From assembly GCA_031415135.1 (NCBI GenBank), contig JANORB010000065.1, positions 1 to 34,965 on the forward strand: DNA of 34,965 nt, given 5' to 3'. The notes below the pieces were generated by a model. The model was given only the letters and a program-made list of their open reading frames with translations. It was not told the origin of the DNA and made no database searches. Each line of letters starts with the position of its first letter. The stretch's first letter is position 1. The position numbers and the translations under genes were made by a program. Source of the stretch: LGRD01 sp031415135. GTDB lineage: Bacteria; Pseudomonadota; Gammaproteobacteria; Burkholderiales; Burkholderiaceae_C. Shown here in pieces: positions 27,851 through 34,965 of the stretch.

Positions 27851-29101
27851 TCAGGCCGGTGGCGTCATCTTGCAGGTGGTCGGGATGACGGTGTCCTGCG
27901 CCTTGATCACACCGACGGTCTTCCAGCCCCAGCCGGTCTTTTCTTCGTCGTGTTTGGTGCCTGAGCCGAAGGACGAGATGTACATGTCCTGGAACAGCGA
28001 ATGGTCGGTCGCCCGCATGAAGGTGTCGGCGCCGAGCGCGTTCTTGAACTTCATGTCCCGCAGCGCCATGGCGACCAGTTTGGGCTCGGTCGACTTGGCC
28101 TGGTTCAGCGCATTGACGAACATCTCCATCTGGTTCTTCATGCGCAGATACCACCAGCCCTGCGCATTGCTGCCGCCGTACTTCTTCAGGAAGTTGTCGG
28201 CAAACACCTCCATGTCGGGGGCCGGCACATTGGTGTGCCATTCGCTGATCTGGTAAACGCGGTGGTCCAGGCCGGTCTGCTTGACCGCCGTGGGGCCGCC
28301 CGCGCCGCCGGCGTAGTAGGTGTACCAGTTGACCTGCAGGCCGGCGTCGGCGGCGGCCTTGAGCAGCAGCGAAATGTCGTTGCCCCAGTTTCCGGTGATC
28401 ACCGAATCGGCGCCCGAGGCCTTGATCTTGGCGACATACGGCGCGAAGTCGGTGATCTTGAGCAGCGGGTGCAACTCGTCGCCAACGACCTGCACGTCGG
28501 GGCGCTTTTGTTTCAGCATCGCGTTGGCGGCGCCGCGCACCGCATGCCCGAACGAGTAGTCCTGGCCGATGATGTAGACCTTCTTGATCTCGCCGCGGTC
28601 CTTAATGAAGTTGGTCAGCGCCGCCATCTTGATGTCGGAATTGGCGTCCCAGCGAAAGTGCCAGAAGCTGCACTTTTCATTGGTCAGCGCCGGATCGACC
28701 GCGGCATAGTTGAAGTACAGGACTTCCTTGCCCGGGTTGCGTTCGTTGTACTTGGTGACGAACTCCGAGATCGCGATGGCCGCGCCCGAACCGTTGCCCT
28801 GGGTGATGAAGCGGACCCCCGCATCAATCGCCTTCTGCACCTGCACCAGGCTTTCCTGCGGGCTGCCCTTGTTGTCGTAGGCCACGGCCTCGAGCTTTTG
28901 GCCACCCATCACGCCGCCCTTGCCGTTGATGTTCTCGACCAGGAACTGCAACTGCTTCAGGCCATGTTCGCCGATGGTGGCGCCGCCGCCGGAGAGCGGG
29001 TCGATGTAGGCGATCTTGACCGTCTGCGCCTGCGCCCCGAGGGCCGAGAACACGAGCGCGGCAACCGCGGTCAGGGCGGAGATTTTGCGGGTGAGATGCA
29101 T
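27851..29101 (-). CDS. livK: Periplasmic substrate-binding protein of a Liv-type ABC importer
   Basis: The 416-residue protein is a type I periplasmic binding protein of the branched-chain amino acid (HAAT) family. It has a signal peptide at residues 1-26 (MHLTRK start, cleavage near AQA), the opening strand KIAYIDPLSGGGATIGEHGLKQ, a YDNKGSPQESLVQ segment and the typical Rossmann-like lobes. ATG 29101 has an AGGAG ribosome binding site eight bases upstream. It leads the liv cassette and defines its 5' end; the divergent selO gene lies beyond a 197-base gap. Ligand cannot be deduced; the nearby beta-oxidation genes make a carboxylate or short acyl compound as plausible as leucine or valine. 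Confidence 0.92.
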   Translation of the reverse strand: MHLTRKISALTAVAALVFSALGAQAQTVKIAYIDPLSGGGATIGEHGLKQLQFLVENINGKGGVMGGQKLEAVAYDNKGSPQESLVQVQKAIDAGVRFITQGNGSGAAIAISEFVTKYNERNPGKEVLYFNYAAVDPALTNEKCSFWHFRWDANSDIKMAALTNFIKDRGEIKKVYIIGQDYSFGHAVRGAANAMLKQKRPDVQVVGDELHPLLKITDFAPYVAKIKASGADSVITGNWGNDISLLLKAAADAGLQVNWYTYYAGGAGGPTAVKQTGLDHRVYQISEWHTNVPAPDMEVFADNFLKKYGGSNAQGWWYLRMKNQMEMFVNALNQAKSTEPKLVAMALRDMKFKNALGADTFMRATDHSLFQDMYISSFGSGTKHDEEKTGWGWKTVGVIKAQDTVIPTTCKMTPPA

Positions 29102-29298
29102 CACATGGCTCCTAGCGAAATGACAGTGGCCGGACGGTAGCGTAGAACGGCGCGCTTGCGGTTCAGGGACTTCCCGACAACGCAGCCCCCACGGCGACAG
29201 AGCCTGCATCACGCCCGAGTTGACGCGCCAAAAGGGCGGCCACCCGCCGATCACCCCTGCGCGCCGTCGGTTGCAGGCGGCTGGCTACACTCGCGCCG
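29102..29298. promoter_or_regulatory. Divergent intergenic region between livK and selO
   Basis: This 197-base gap must carry promoters for both divergent genes. On the plus strand TACACT (29286-29291) sits only seven bases before the selO ATG at 29299, and no Shine-Dalgarno sequence is present there, which would fit a leaderless or near-leaderless mRNA. For livK a ribosome binding site is clear but no convincing -35/-10 pair was found. No strong inverted repeat was found by eye. Confidence 0.35.
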
Positions 29299-30798
29299 AT
29301 GAACACCGCCCTGGAGCCAGCACGCGCCGCCGCACCCCCCATCGCGTGGGCGAATCGCTTCCACAGCCTGGGTGAATCGTTCTTCACGCTGTTGGGCGCC
29401 GACCCGCTGGCCGACCCGCACTGGGTGGCCCGCAGCCCCGGCTGTGCAGCCGACCTCGGCCTGCCGCCGGACTGGGACGTGCGCGCCGACTGGCATGCGC
29501 TCGAGGTGTTCAGCGGCAATGCGCTGTGGCCCGGCATGCGCCCGCTGGCCAGCGTCTACAGCGGCCACCAGTTCGGGGTGTGGGCCGGCCAGCTGGGTGA
29601 CGGGCGGGCGCTGTGGCTGGGCGAGATGCAGACGCCGGCCGGGCCGATGGAGTTGCAGCTCAAGGGCGCCGGTCGCACGCCCTACTCGCGCATGGGCGAC
29701 GGCCGCGCGGTGCTGCGATCGTCGATCCGCGAGTTCCTGTGTTCCGAAGCAATGCATGGCCTGGGGGTTCCGACGACGCGGGCGCTGTGCATCACCGGCT
29801 CGTCCAGCCTGTCGGTGCGGCGCGAAGAAATCGAGACCGCCGCAGTGGTCACGCGGGTGGCTCCGAGCTTCATCCGCTTCGGCCACTTCGAGCACTTTTC
29901 GCACCACGACCAGCCTGCGCAGTTGCGCCAGCTGGCCGACTTCGTGATCGCGCACCACTACCCTCAGTGCGCCGATGCCGCGCTGCCCTGTGCGGCCCTG
30001 CTGCAGGCCGTGACGCAGCGCACCGCGGAACTGATGGCCGACTGGCAGGCGGTCGGCTTTTGCCACGGTGTGATGAACACCGACAACATGTCGATCCTGG
30101 GGCTGACGATCGACTACGGCCCGTTCGGTTTTCTCGACGCCTTCGACCCCGGCCACATCTGCAACCACACCGATCACCAGGGGCGTTACGCCTACGCGCG
30201 CCAACCGAACGTGGGTTTGTGGAATCTGCATGCGCTGGCACAGGCCTTGTTGCCGTTGATCGGCGACCCGGACGCGGCGCTGGCGGCGCTGGAGCCGTAC
30301 CAGACCCGGTTCCCGCAGGCCCTGCTGACGCGCATGAGCGCCAAGCTGGGCCTGCGCGGCGCCGAAGACGGCGACCGCGAGCTGGTGGACGGCCTGCTCA
30401 AGTTGATGGCGGCGGACAAGGCCGATTTCACCATCACGTTTCGCCGCCTGGCGCAGTTCAGCACCGAGCCCGGCGCGGCCAACACCGCGCTGCGCGACCT
30501 GTTCATTCACCGCGAGGCCTTCGATGCCTGGGCGCTTGGCTATGCGCAGCGGCTGCGGCGGGAGAGCAGCGCGGACGCCGAGCGGCGCCTTGCAATGAAC
30601 CGCGTCAACCCCAAGTTCGTGTTGCGAAATCACCTGGCCGAGGTGGCCATCCGCCAGGCCACTGCGGGCGATTTTTCTGAAGTGCAGCGCTTGCTGAAAG
30701 TTCTGAGCCAACCGTTCGACGAACAACCCGAAGCGTCGGCCGATGCCGGCTTTCCGCCCGCGTGGGCCCAATCCATCGAGGTGTCCTGTTCATCATGA
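29299..30798 (+). CDS. selO: Protein adenylyltransferase SelO (YdiU family)
   Basis: SelO is a pseudokinase that transfers AMP from ATP to protein hydroxyl groups, reported in E. coli to respond to oxidative stress. The 499-residue product matches the family throughout. Key motifs are ELQLKGAGRTPYSRMGDGR (Lys122), HGVMNTDN (256-263) with the catalytic-region Asp/Asn, and Asp272 in TIDYGPFGFLD, which should bind metal. The C-terminal VSCSS keeps the redox Cys where eukaryotic SelO has selenocysteine; the codon here is TGT. Its stop overlaps the msrB start (ATGA). No ribosome binding site precedes the ATG. Confidence 0.97.
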   Translation: MNTALEPARAAAPPIAWANRFHSLGESFFTLLGADPLADPHWVARSPGCAADLGLPPDWDVRADWHALEVFSGNALWPGMRPLASVYSGHQFGVWAGQLGDGRALWLGEMQTPAGPMELQLKGAGRTPYSRMGDGRAVLRSSIREFLCSEAMHGLGVPTTRALCITGSSSLSVRREEIETAAVVTRVAPSFIRFGHFEHFSHHDQPAQLRQLADFVIAHHYPQCADAALPCAALLQAVTQRTAELMADWQAVGFCHGVMNTDNMSILGLTIDYGPFGFLDAFDPGHICNHTDHQGRYAYARQPNVGLWNLHALAQALLPLIGDPDAALAALEPYQTRFPQALLTRMSAKLGLRGAEDGDRELVDGLLKLMAADKADFTITFRRLAQFSTEPGAANTALRDLFIHREAFDAWALGYAQRLRRESSADAERRLAMNRVNPKFVLRNHLAEVAIRQATAGDFSEVQRLLKVLSQPFDEQPEASADAGFPPAWAQSIEVSCSS

Positions 30799-31211
30799 GC
30801 CGCATTGACGACAAGGACCGCCAGGTCCAAAAATCCGACGCAGAGTGGCGCGCCGCACTCGACCCGGTGCAATACCAGGTGGCGCGGCTTGCCGCGACCG
30901 AGCCGGCCTTCACCGGCAAGTACTGGGATCATTGGGACCCGGGCCAGTACAAGTGCGTCGGCTGTGGCACTCAGCTGTTCGATTCAGGCACCAAGTTCGA
31001 CGCCGGCTGCGGCTGGCCGAGCTACTTTGCGCCGGTCAACAGCGAGGTCATCGAGCGCGTCGTCGACAAGACCCACGGCATGCTGCGGGTGGAGGTGCGC
31101 TGCAACCACTGCGGTTCGCACCTGGGCCATGTGTTCGAAGACGGCCCCGAGCCCACCGGCGAGCGCTTCTGCATCAACTCGGCCGCGATAGACTTCTCAC
31201 CCCAGGGCTGA
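30795..31211 (+). CDS. msrB: Peptide-methionine (R)-S-oxide reductase MsrB
   Basis: MsrB repairs oxidised methionine by reducing the R-sulfoxide form. The 138-residue product is a single MsrB domain, with zinc ligands Cys54/Cys57 (KCVGC) and Cys103/Cys106 (RCNHC), the GWPSY segment, and the catalytic Cys126 in RFCINSAA. No signal peptide is seen, so it is cytoplasmic. ATG 30795 overlaps the selO stop; the longer open frame from 30762 lies in selO. The tight coupling with selO joins two proteins linked to redox stress, and suggests coordinated use. Confidence 0.97.
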   Translation: MSRIDDKDRQVQKSDAEWRAALDPVQYQVARLAATEPAFTGKYWDHWDPGQYKCVGCGTQLFDSGTKFDAGCGWPSYFAPVNSEVIERVVDKTHGMLRVEVRCNHCGSHLGHVFEDGPEPTGERFCINSAAIDFSPQG

Positions 31212-31296
31212 GAGCCGCCCGCGCGGCCTTCCGCGCCGACGACCCCACGCCAACCAACCAGCGCTCGCCTCGCTGCCCCACGCGACCCATTCCCTC

Positions 31297-31947
31297 ATGA
31301 AACTGCTGCTGGACTTCCTGCCGATCCTGCTGTTCTTCGGCACCTACAACTACGCCAAGGGCCAGAAGGACTGGGCCGCGCAATTCGCGACCGATCATTT
31401 CGGCGCCCTCGTCTCGGGCGGCATCGTCGGCCCGGCCGAAGCGCCGGTGTTGCTCGCCACCGTGGTGGTCATCGTGGCGACACTGGCGCAGATCATCTTG
31501 ATGAAGCTGCGTGGCCTACGAATCGACATGATGTTGTGGATCAGCCTGGCCCTGGTGGTGGTGTTCGGCGGCGCAACGATCTGGTTCCACAACGAGACCT
31601 TCATCAAATGGAAGCCCAGTGTGCTGTACTGGGCCATGGCCCTGTCGTTCTGGGTCAGCCAGGCCTTGTTCGGCAAGAACCTGCTGCAGACCATGCTCGG
31701 CGAGCAACTGCAGTTGCCGGCGCGGGCCTGGCAGCGGCTCAGCCTGTCGTGGATCGCATTCTTCGCCGCGATGGGTGGTCTCAATCTGCTGGTGGCTTTC
31801 AACTTTTCCACCGACACCTGGGTCAACTTCAAACTCTTCGGCGGCCTGGGGCTGATGCTGCTGTTCACCGTCGGCCAGGGGATCTACATGTCGCGCTACA
31901 TCCAGCCCGATGCCGACGAGACCAACGCGGCCAAGAAGGCACCCTGA
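31297..31947 (+). CDS. yciB: Inner-membrane-spanning protein YciB / septation protein A
   Basis: The 216-residue membrane protein belongs to the YciB (IspA/IspZ) family, linked to cell envelope integrity and septation. It shows the family start LLLDFLPILLFFGTYNYA, about five to six membrane segments, the KWKPSVLYWAMALSFWVSQ region and a C-terminal FKLFGGLGLMLLFTVGQGIYMSRYI segment. It starts 85 bases after msrB with no clear ribosome binding site. bolA follows three bases after its stop, and the yciB-bolA-parvulin order is typical of Burkholderiales as far as I know. Confidence 0.93.
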   Translation: MKLLLDFLPILLFFGTYNYAKGQKDWAAQFATDHFGALVSGGIVGPAEAPVLLATVVVIVATLAQIILMKLRGLRIDMMLWISLALVVVFGGATIWFHNETFIKWKPSVLYWAMALSFWVSQALFGKNLLQTMLGEQLQLPARAWQRLSLSWIAFFAAMGGLNLLVAFNFSTDTWVNFKLFGGLGLMLLFTVGQGIYMSRYIQPDADETNAAKKAP

Positions 31948-31950
31948 GAC

Positions 31951-32217
31951 ATGAGCATTTCCGCGCAAGACATCGAACTGGCGCTGCGGTCGGCGCTGGC
32001 CCCATCGAGCCTGCGGGTGCAGGACGACAGCCATCTCCACGCGGGCCATGCCGGCGCCCGCGAGGGCCGGCATTTCAGCGTGCGGGTGGTCAGCGAATCC
32101 TTCAACGGTTTGTCACGTTTGGCGCGCCATCGCCTCGTATATGATGCGCTGCGTTCGCAGATCCAGCAGGGCATACACGCGCTGGCGATTGACGCCCGCG
32201 CACCCACCGACCCCTGA
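31951..32217 (+). CDS. BolA-family protein
   Basis: The 88-residue product is of the BolA/IbaG type, small proteins that partner with monothiol glutaredoxins in iron-sulfur handling or act as transcription regulators. The defining helix VVSESFNGLSRLARHRLVYDAL (from about residue 46) is present, with the usual loop containing conserved His residues before it. The gene begins three bases after yciB, so they share a transcript. Whether it is BolA proper or a YrbA/IbaG-like paralog cannot be settled from length alone. A stable hairpin lies in the 89-base gap before the next gene. Confidence 0.92.
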   Translation: MSISAQDIELALRSALAPSSLRVQDDSHLHAGHAGAREGRHFSVRVVSESFNGLSRLARHRLVYDALRSQIQQGIHALAIDARAPTDP

Positions 32218-32235
32218 TCCCCGCGCACTTCAGCT

Positions 32236-32265
32236 GCCCGGCCGCACCCTTGCGTGCCGCCGGGC
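32236..32265 (+). terminator. Stable hairpin between bolA and the parvulin gene
   Basis: GCCCGGC (32236-32242) pairs with GCCGGGC (32259-32265), and GCAC (32244-32247) with GTGC (32254-32257) across a six-base loop; the single C-C mismatch at 32243 and 32258 is symmetric. No T-run follows, so it may be an attenuator or mRNA-protecting stem rather than an intrinsic terminator. It lies 41 bases before the parvulin gene start. Confidence 0.5.
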
Positions 32266-32306
32266 CCACCCACTGCCAGCTGCTTCGAATTGAAAGGCAT
32301 CAGCCC

Positions 32307-33116
32307 ATGAGAAAGAGTTCCATTGCCACGTGTGTTTCGCTGCTTGCCCTGGCTGCCGCACTCGCGTCGCCGCTGGCCGCGCAGGCCCAGAACATTGCCG
32401 TCGTCAACGGCAAGGCGGTGCCCAAGGCCCGCGTCGACGCGCTGATGTCGCAGGCCACCAAACAAGGACAGGCCAAGACCCCCGAACTCGAAACGCAGGT
32501 GCGCGACGAAGTGGTGCTGCGCGAGATGTTCATGCAAGAGGCCGAGAAGCGCGGCATGGCGGCGACCCCGGACTACAAGGCTCAAATGGAGCTGGCGCGC
32601 CAGACCATCCTGATCCGCGAGCTGTTCGGCGAATACCAGAAGAAGAACCCGGTGACCGCCGACGAGATCAAGGCCGAGTACGACAAGTTCAAGGGCCAGT
32701 CGGCCGGTACCGAATACCGCGCGCGCCACATCCTGGTCGAGAAGGAAGACGAAGCCAAGGCCTTGATCGCCCAGATCAAGGGCGGCGCCAAGTTCGAGGA
32801 CCTGGCCAAGAAAAGCTCCAAGGACCCGGGGTCGGGCGCCAATGGCGGCGACCTGGACTTCGCCGCGCCGGGCTCCTACGTGCCCGAGTTTTCGCAGGCG
32901 ATGGTCAAGCTGAAAAAAGGCGAGATGACCGAAGCGCCGGTGAAGTCGCAGTTCGGCTTCCACATCATCAAGCTCGAAGACACGCGCGAGGCCAAGTTCC
33001 CGCCGATCGAGGAAGTGAAGCCGCAGATCGAGCAGCGCCTGGGACAGCAGAAGATGGCCAAGTTCCGCGACGAGATCCGCGCCAAGGCCAAGACCGACTA
33101 CAAGTTCGCCAACTGA
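32307..33116 (+). CDS. Periplasmic peptidyl-prolyl cis-trans isomerase (parvulin, SurA/PrsA-like)
   Basis: This 269-residue parvulin has a signal peptide at 1-26 ending AAQAQ, a helical chaperone-type N-terminal part and a single PpiC-type domain at about 135-226 (ARHILVEKEDEAK start, GANGGDLDF, GFHIIKLEDTRE end). It should assist folding of outer-membrane or exported proteins in the periplasm. ATG 32307 is preferred over the frame opening at 32250 because the signal peptide begins there. It is the third gene of a yciB-bolA-parvulin set and ends 31 bases from the convergent ATPase gene. Confidence 0.93.
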   Translation: MRKSSIATCVSLLALAAALASPLAAQAQNIAVVNGKAVPKARVDALMSQATKQGQAKTPELETQVRDEVVLREMFMQEAEKRGMAATPDYKAQMELARQTILIRELFGEYQKKNPVTADEIKAEYDKFKGQSAGTEYRARHILVEKEDEAKALIAQIKGGAKFEDLAKKSSKDPGSGANGGDLDFAAPGSYVPEFSQAMVKLKKGEMTEAPVKSQFGFHIIKLEDTREAKFPPIEEVKPQIEQRLGQQKMAKFRDEIRAKAKTDYKFAN

Positions 33117-33147
33117 ACCCGCGCCGGCGCCTGCGGCCGCGGCGGAA

Positions 33148-33834
33148 TCACAGGGCCGCCATGTCCACGTTGACCCTGCCGGCCTCGATCCGCAACTGCT
33201 GATCGCAGCGCGCGGCGATGCCGCGGTCGTGGGTCACCAGCACCAGGGTCGTGCCGGCCTCGCGGTTGAGCTCGAACATCAGCGCCATGACACGCTCGCC
33301 GGTGGCGAAGTCCAGGCTGCCGGTGGGCTCGTCGGCCAGCAGCACGGCGGGCTGCACCACGAACGCACGCGCCAGCGCGACCCGTTGCTGCTCGCCTCCC
33401 GACAAGACCTTGGGATAGTGGCGCAGCCGCTCACCGAGGCCGACGCGCTTGAGCATTTCAGTCGCCAGCACGCGCGCATCGTTGCGGCCCTGCAGCTCCA
33501 GCGGAAGCATCACGTTCTCCAGCGCCGTCAGGTTGCCCAGCAGCTGGAAACTCTGGAACACAAACCCCACCTTCTCGGCACGCACCGCCGCACGCTGGTC
33601 TTCGTCGAGCGCAAACAGGTCGGCGCCGGCCAGCCTGACCCGGCCGGTGGTCGGCGTGTCCAGCCCGGCGATGATGGACAGCAGGGTGCTCTTGCCCGAG
33701 CCGGAGGCACCGACGATGGCGACCGAGCGTTGGGCGGACAGGTGAAAATCGATCTCGTGGAGAATGGTCAGCGTACCGGTGGAGTCCTGCACTTGTTTGG
33801 TGACACGCTCCACGGCAATGATGGGTTCGGACAT
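33148..33834 (-). CDS. ABC transporter ATP-binding protein (LolD/YbbA type)
   Basis: This 228-residue ATPase is of the LolD/MacB/YbbA group. Walker A is GASGSGKST (42-50), signature LSGGEQQ (144-150), Walker B LLADEPTGSLD (from about 165) and His202 the H-loop (VLVTHD), all canonical. The usual partner permease of the FtsX/MacB type is not adjacent: downstream is the convergent parvulin gene. Its ATG (33834-33832) shares two bases with the divergent esterase ATG (CATG). In E. coli ybbA is likewise divergent from tesA, which supports a YbbA-type assignment. Substrate is unknown; a role in lipid or envelope export would fit the family. Confidence 0.9.
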   Translation of the reverse strand: MSEPIIAVERVTKQVQDSTGTLTILHEIDFHLSAQRSVAIVGASGSGKSTLLSIIAGLDTPTTGRVRLAGADLFALDEDQRAAVRAEKVGFVFQSFQLLGNLTALENVMLPLELQGRNDARVLATEMLKRVGLGERLRHYPKVLSGGEQQRVALARAFVVQPAVLLADEPTGSLDFATGERVMALMFELNREAGTTLVLVTHDRGIAARCDQQLRIEAGRVNVDMAAL

Positions 33835-34528
33835 GAATGAGTTGGCGTTGCGATCGGGTTTGGGCGTGTCGAGACGGCACTGGCTGCTGCACTTTACCGC
33901 GTTGGGTGTTCTGGCGGCTTGCGGGCCGCAGGCCCTGGCGCAGGCGAACGCGGGCCGCCGCCTGGTGCTGGTTGTGGGTGACAGCCTGTCGGCCGAGTAC
34001 GGGATCAAACGCGGCAGCGGCTGGGTGGCCTTGCTGGAAAAGCGGCTGGCGCAGCACAAGGTGAACGCCACCGTGGTCAATGCCAGCATCAGCGGCGACA
34101 CCACCTCGGGTGGCCGCACGCGCTTGCCGGCCTTGCTGCGCCAGCACCGGCCCAGCCATGTGATCCTTGAACTCGGTGGCAATGACGCGTTGCGCGGCCT
34201 GCCGATGGCCATGACGCGTGGCAACCTGGCGCAGATGGCGCGCGAGTCCAAAGCCGCGGGTGCGAAAGTGCTGATCGCCGGCATGCAGGTGCCACCGAAC
34301 TACGGGCGCAAGTACAGCGAAGAATTTTCCGGCCTGTTCGCGCGCGTCGCGAAGGACGAAGGCACGGCCCTGGTGCCGTTCTTGCTCAGCGGCGTGGCCG
34401 ATGTGCCGAACGCCGAATCATGGTTTCAGGCCGACCGGATCCACCCCGTCGAGGCGGCGCACCCGGTGATCCTGGACAACATCTGGCCGGTGCTCCAGCC
34501 GCTGTTGCAGCCACCGTCAAACCGGTAG
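33833..34528 (+). CDS. tesA: TesA-type arylesterase / lysophospholipase (SGNH hydrolase)
   Basis: The 231-residue protein is a GDSL/SGNH hydrolase of the TesA type, cleaving thioesters, arylesters or lysophospholipids in the periplasm. Block I is VVGDSLSAEYGI (Ser51 nucleophile), block III GGNDALRG, and the Asp-His pair lies in ADRIHPVEA. The N-terminus has an Arg pair before the hydrophobic core (SRRHWLLHF, 13-21) and LAAC at 27-30, so it could be Tat-exported and/or a lipoprotein; AQA near residue 37 is a signal peptidase I alternative. The ATG overlaps the divergent ATPase start, so any promoter must lie within that gene's coding sequence. Confidence 0.93.
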   Translation: MNELALRSGLGVSRRHWLLHFTALGVLAACGPQALAQANAGRRLVLVVGDSLSAEYGIKRGSGWVALLEKRLAQHKVNATVVNASISGDTTSGGRTRLPALLRQHRPSHVILELGGNDALRGLPMAMTRGNLAQMARESKAAGAKVLIAGMQVPPNYGRKYSEEFSGLFARVAKDEGTALVPFLLSGVADVPNAESWFQADRIHPVEAAHPVILDNIWPVLQPLLQPPSNR

Positions 34529-34561
34529 CCTGTTGTTCTGCCGAGAGCGGGCAGCCTCGAT

Positions 34562-34965
34562 TCAGTTGGCCATGCCCCGATCGCGCGGCGACGGGCGGCG
34601 CTCGCCCTGCTCGTCGCCACGCCGTTGCGGCTCGCCGCGAGCCCGCGCGGGTGCGTCCTCGGGCTTGGCCTGGGGTGCCGCGGGCGCATCGCCGTGGTGG
34701 CGCTTTTCGGGCACAGCGCGCTGCACCGGCGGGTTGCGCGGCGCGGCCTGAACCGGCGCCGGGCCCGCTGGCGGGTTGACGGCGGCTCGATTGTCCTGAG
34801 CCGGCGCCGGGCGGGGCACACCGCGCATCGGCGGCGCGGGCGCGGGCGTGGGTCGCGCGGCGGCCGGCTCCACGGGCGTGGGGCGCACCGGCAAGACCTG
34901 GCGTTGCGGCTGGGGCGGCGTTCCGGCCACCGCCGGCGGAGTGGCGGCCACCGCCGGCGGAGTGG
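34562..34965 (-). CDS. C-terminal part of a Pro/Ala-rich protein (5' end beyond window)
   Basis: The frame stays open to the window edge, so this is the C-terminal end of a larger protein; about 134 residues are visible. The composition is dominated by Pro, Ala, Arg and Gln, with a repeated TPPAVA[AG] unit at the start of the visible part, encoded by a 21-bp tandem repeat at 34924-34965. The tail is charged (RARGEPQRRGDEQGERRPSPRDRG). I do not recognise a domain; such tails occur on some FecR-like or cell-envelope proteins, but I cannot support that here. The gene is convergent with tesA. Only the coding assignment is moderately sure. Confidence 0.6.
   Translation of the reverse strand, partial: TPPAVAATPPAVAGTPPQPQRQVLPVRPTPVEPAAARPTPAPAPPMRGVPRPAPAQDNRAAVNPPAGPAPVQAAPRNPPVQRAVPEKRHHGDAPAAPQAKPEDAPARARGEPQRRGDEQGERRPSPRDRGMAN
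34924..34965. repeat. 21-bp tandem repeat at the window edge
   Basis: Two copies of a 21-base unit (starting GGCCACCGCC, ending with GGAGTGGC or its truncated form) occur at 34925-34945 and 34946-34965. They encode the TPPAVA repeat of the Pro/Ala-rich protein and continue past the window, so the copy number is unknown. Confidence 0.7.

Noticed and set aside
29299..31211. Selenocysteine codons in selO or msrB
   Set aside because: The relevant positions are TGT in SelO and TGC in MsrB, ordinary Cys codons, with no in-frame TGA.
33117..33147. Terminator hairpin between the parvulin and ATPase genes
   Set aside because: The GC-rich stretch allows several short pairings but no clean stem and no T-run.
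34529..34561. Terminator after tesA
   Set aside because: Only a five-base stem (CTGCC/GGCAG) with a seven-base loop can be drawn, and no T-run follows.

Overview
The window is GC-rich and densely coded, and reads as chromosomal DNA of a betaproteobacterium, most likely Burkholderiales and close to Comamonadaceae (Rhodoferax, Polaromonas, Variovorax or Hydrogenophaga type). This is inferred from gene order (pyrG-kdsA-eno-ftsB; yciB-bolA-parvulin; liv-type ABC cassette beside beta-oxidation genes) and protein character, not from a database search. No rRNA, tRNA, insertion sequence, prophage or CRISPR array was found.

Layout. Positions 1-2396 (+): the 3' end of mutS, then an Anbu proteasome-like peptidase and an alpha/beta hydrolase, all joined by overlapping stop/start codons. 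Positions 2415-7948 (+): a housekeeping block of pyrG, kdsA, eno and ftsB, followed by pnuC and a NadR-like kinase for NAD-precursor salvage. An array of eight 11-bp repeats fills the convergent gap after that kinase. Positions 8060-10224 (-): a membrane protein and a BaiN/HI0933-type flavoprotein. Positions 10349-11134 (+): an exported DUF1223 thioredoxin-like protein.

Positions 11172-29101 (-) hold 18 collinear genes. In transcription order they are a branched-chain-amino-acid-type ABC importer (livK, livH, livM, livG, livF), then after an 85-bp gap with a possible operator a fused enoyl-CoA hydratase/3-hydroxyacyl-CoA dehydrogenase, a thiolase, a Sel1-like protein, an acyl-CoA dehydrogenase, a small membrane protein, a Dabb protein, an M3 metallopeptidase, an SDR, a hotdog thioesterase, an MDR reductase, another SDR, an ASCH protein and a lysine-rich basic protein. 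Together these look like an uptake and beta-oxidation module for an acyl or carboxylate substrate; the actual substrate cannot be read from the sequence.

Positions 29299-33116 (+): selO and msrB (overlapping, both redox-linked), then yciB, bolA and a periplasmic parvulin. Positions 33148-34528: a LolD/YbbA-type ATPase and a TesA-type esterase in divergent orientation whose start codons physically overlap. The window ends inside a Pro/Ala-rich protein on the minus strand.

The points I find most worth checking are the Anbu gene fused translationally to mutS without its usual partners, the 11-bp repeat array starting exactly at a stop codon, the LivF Walker A lysine-to-arginine change that makes the LivG/LivF pair look fully asymmetric, the operator-like site before the beta-oxidation genes, and the CATG-shared divergent starts. 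No clearly new multi-gene system is evident.
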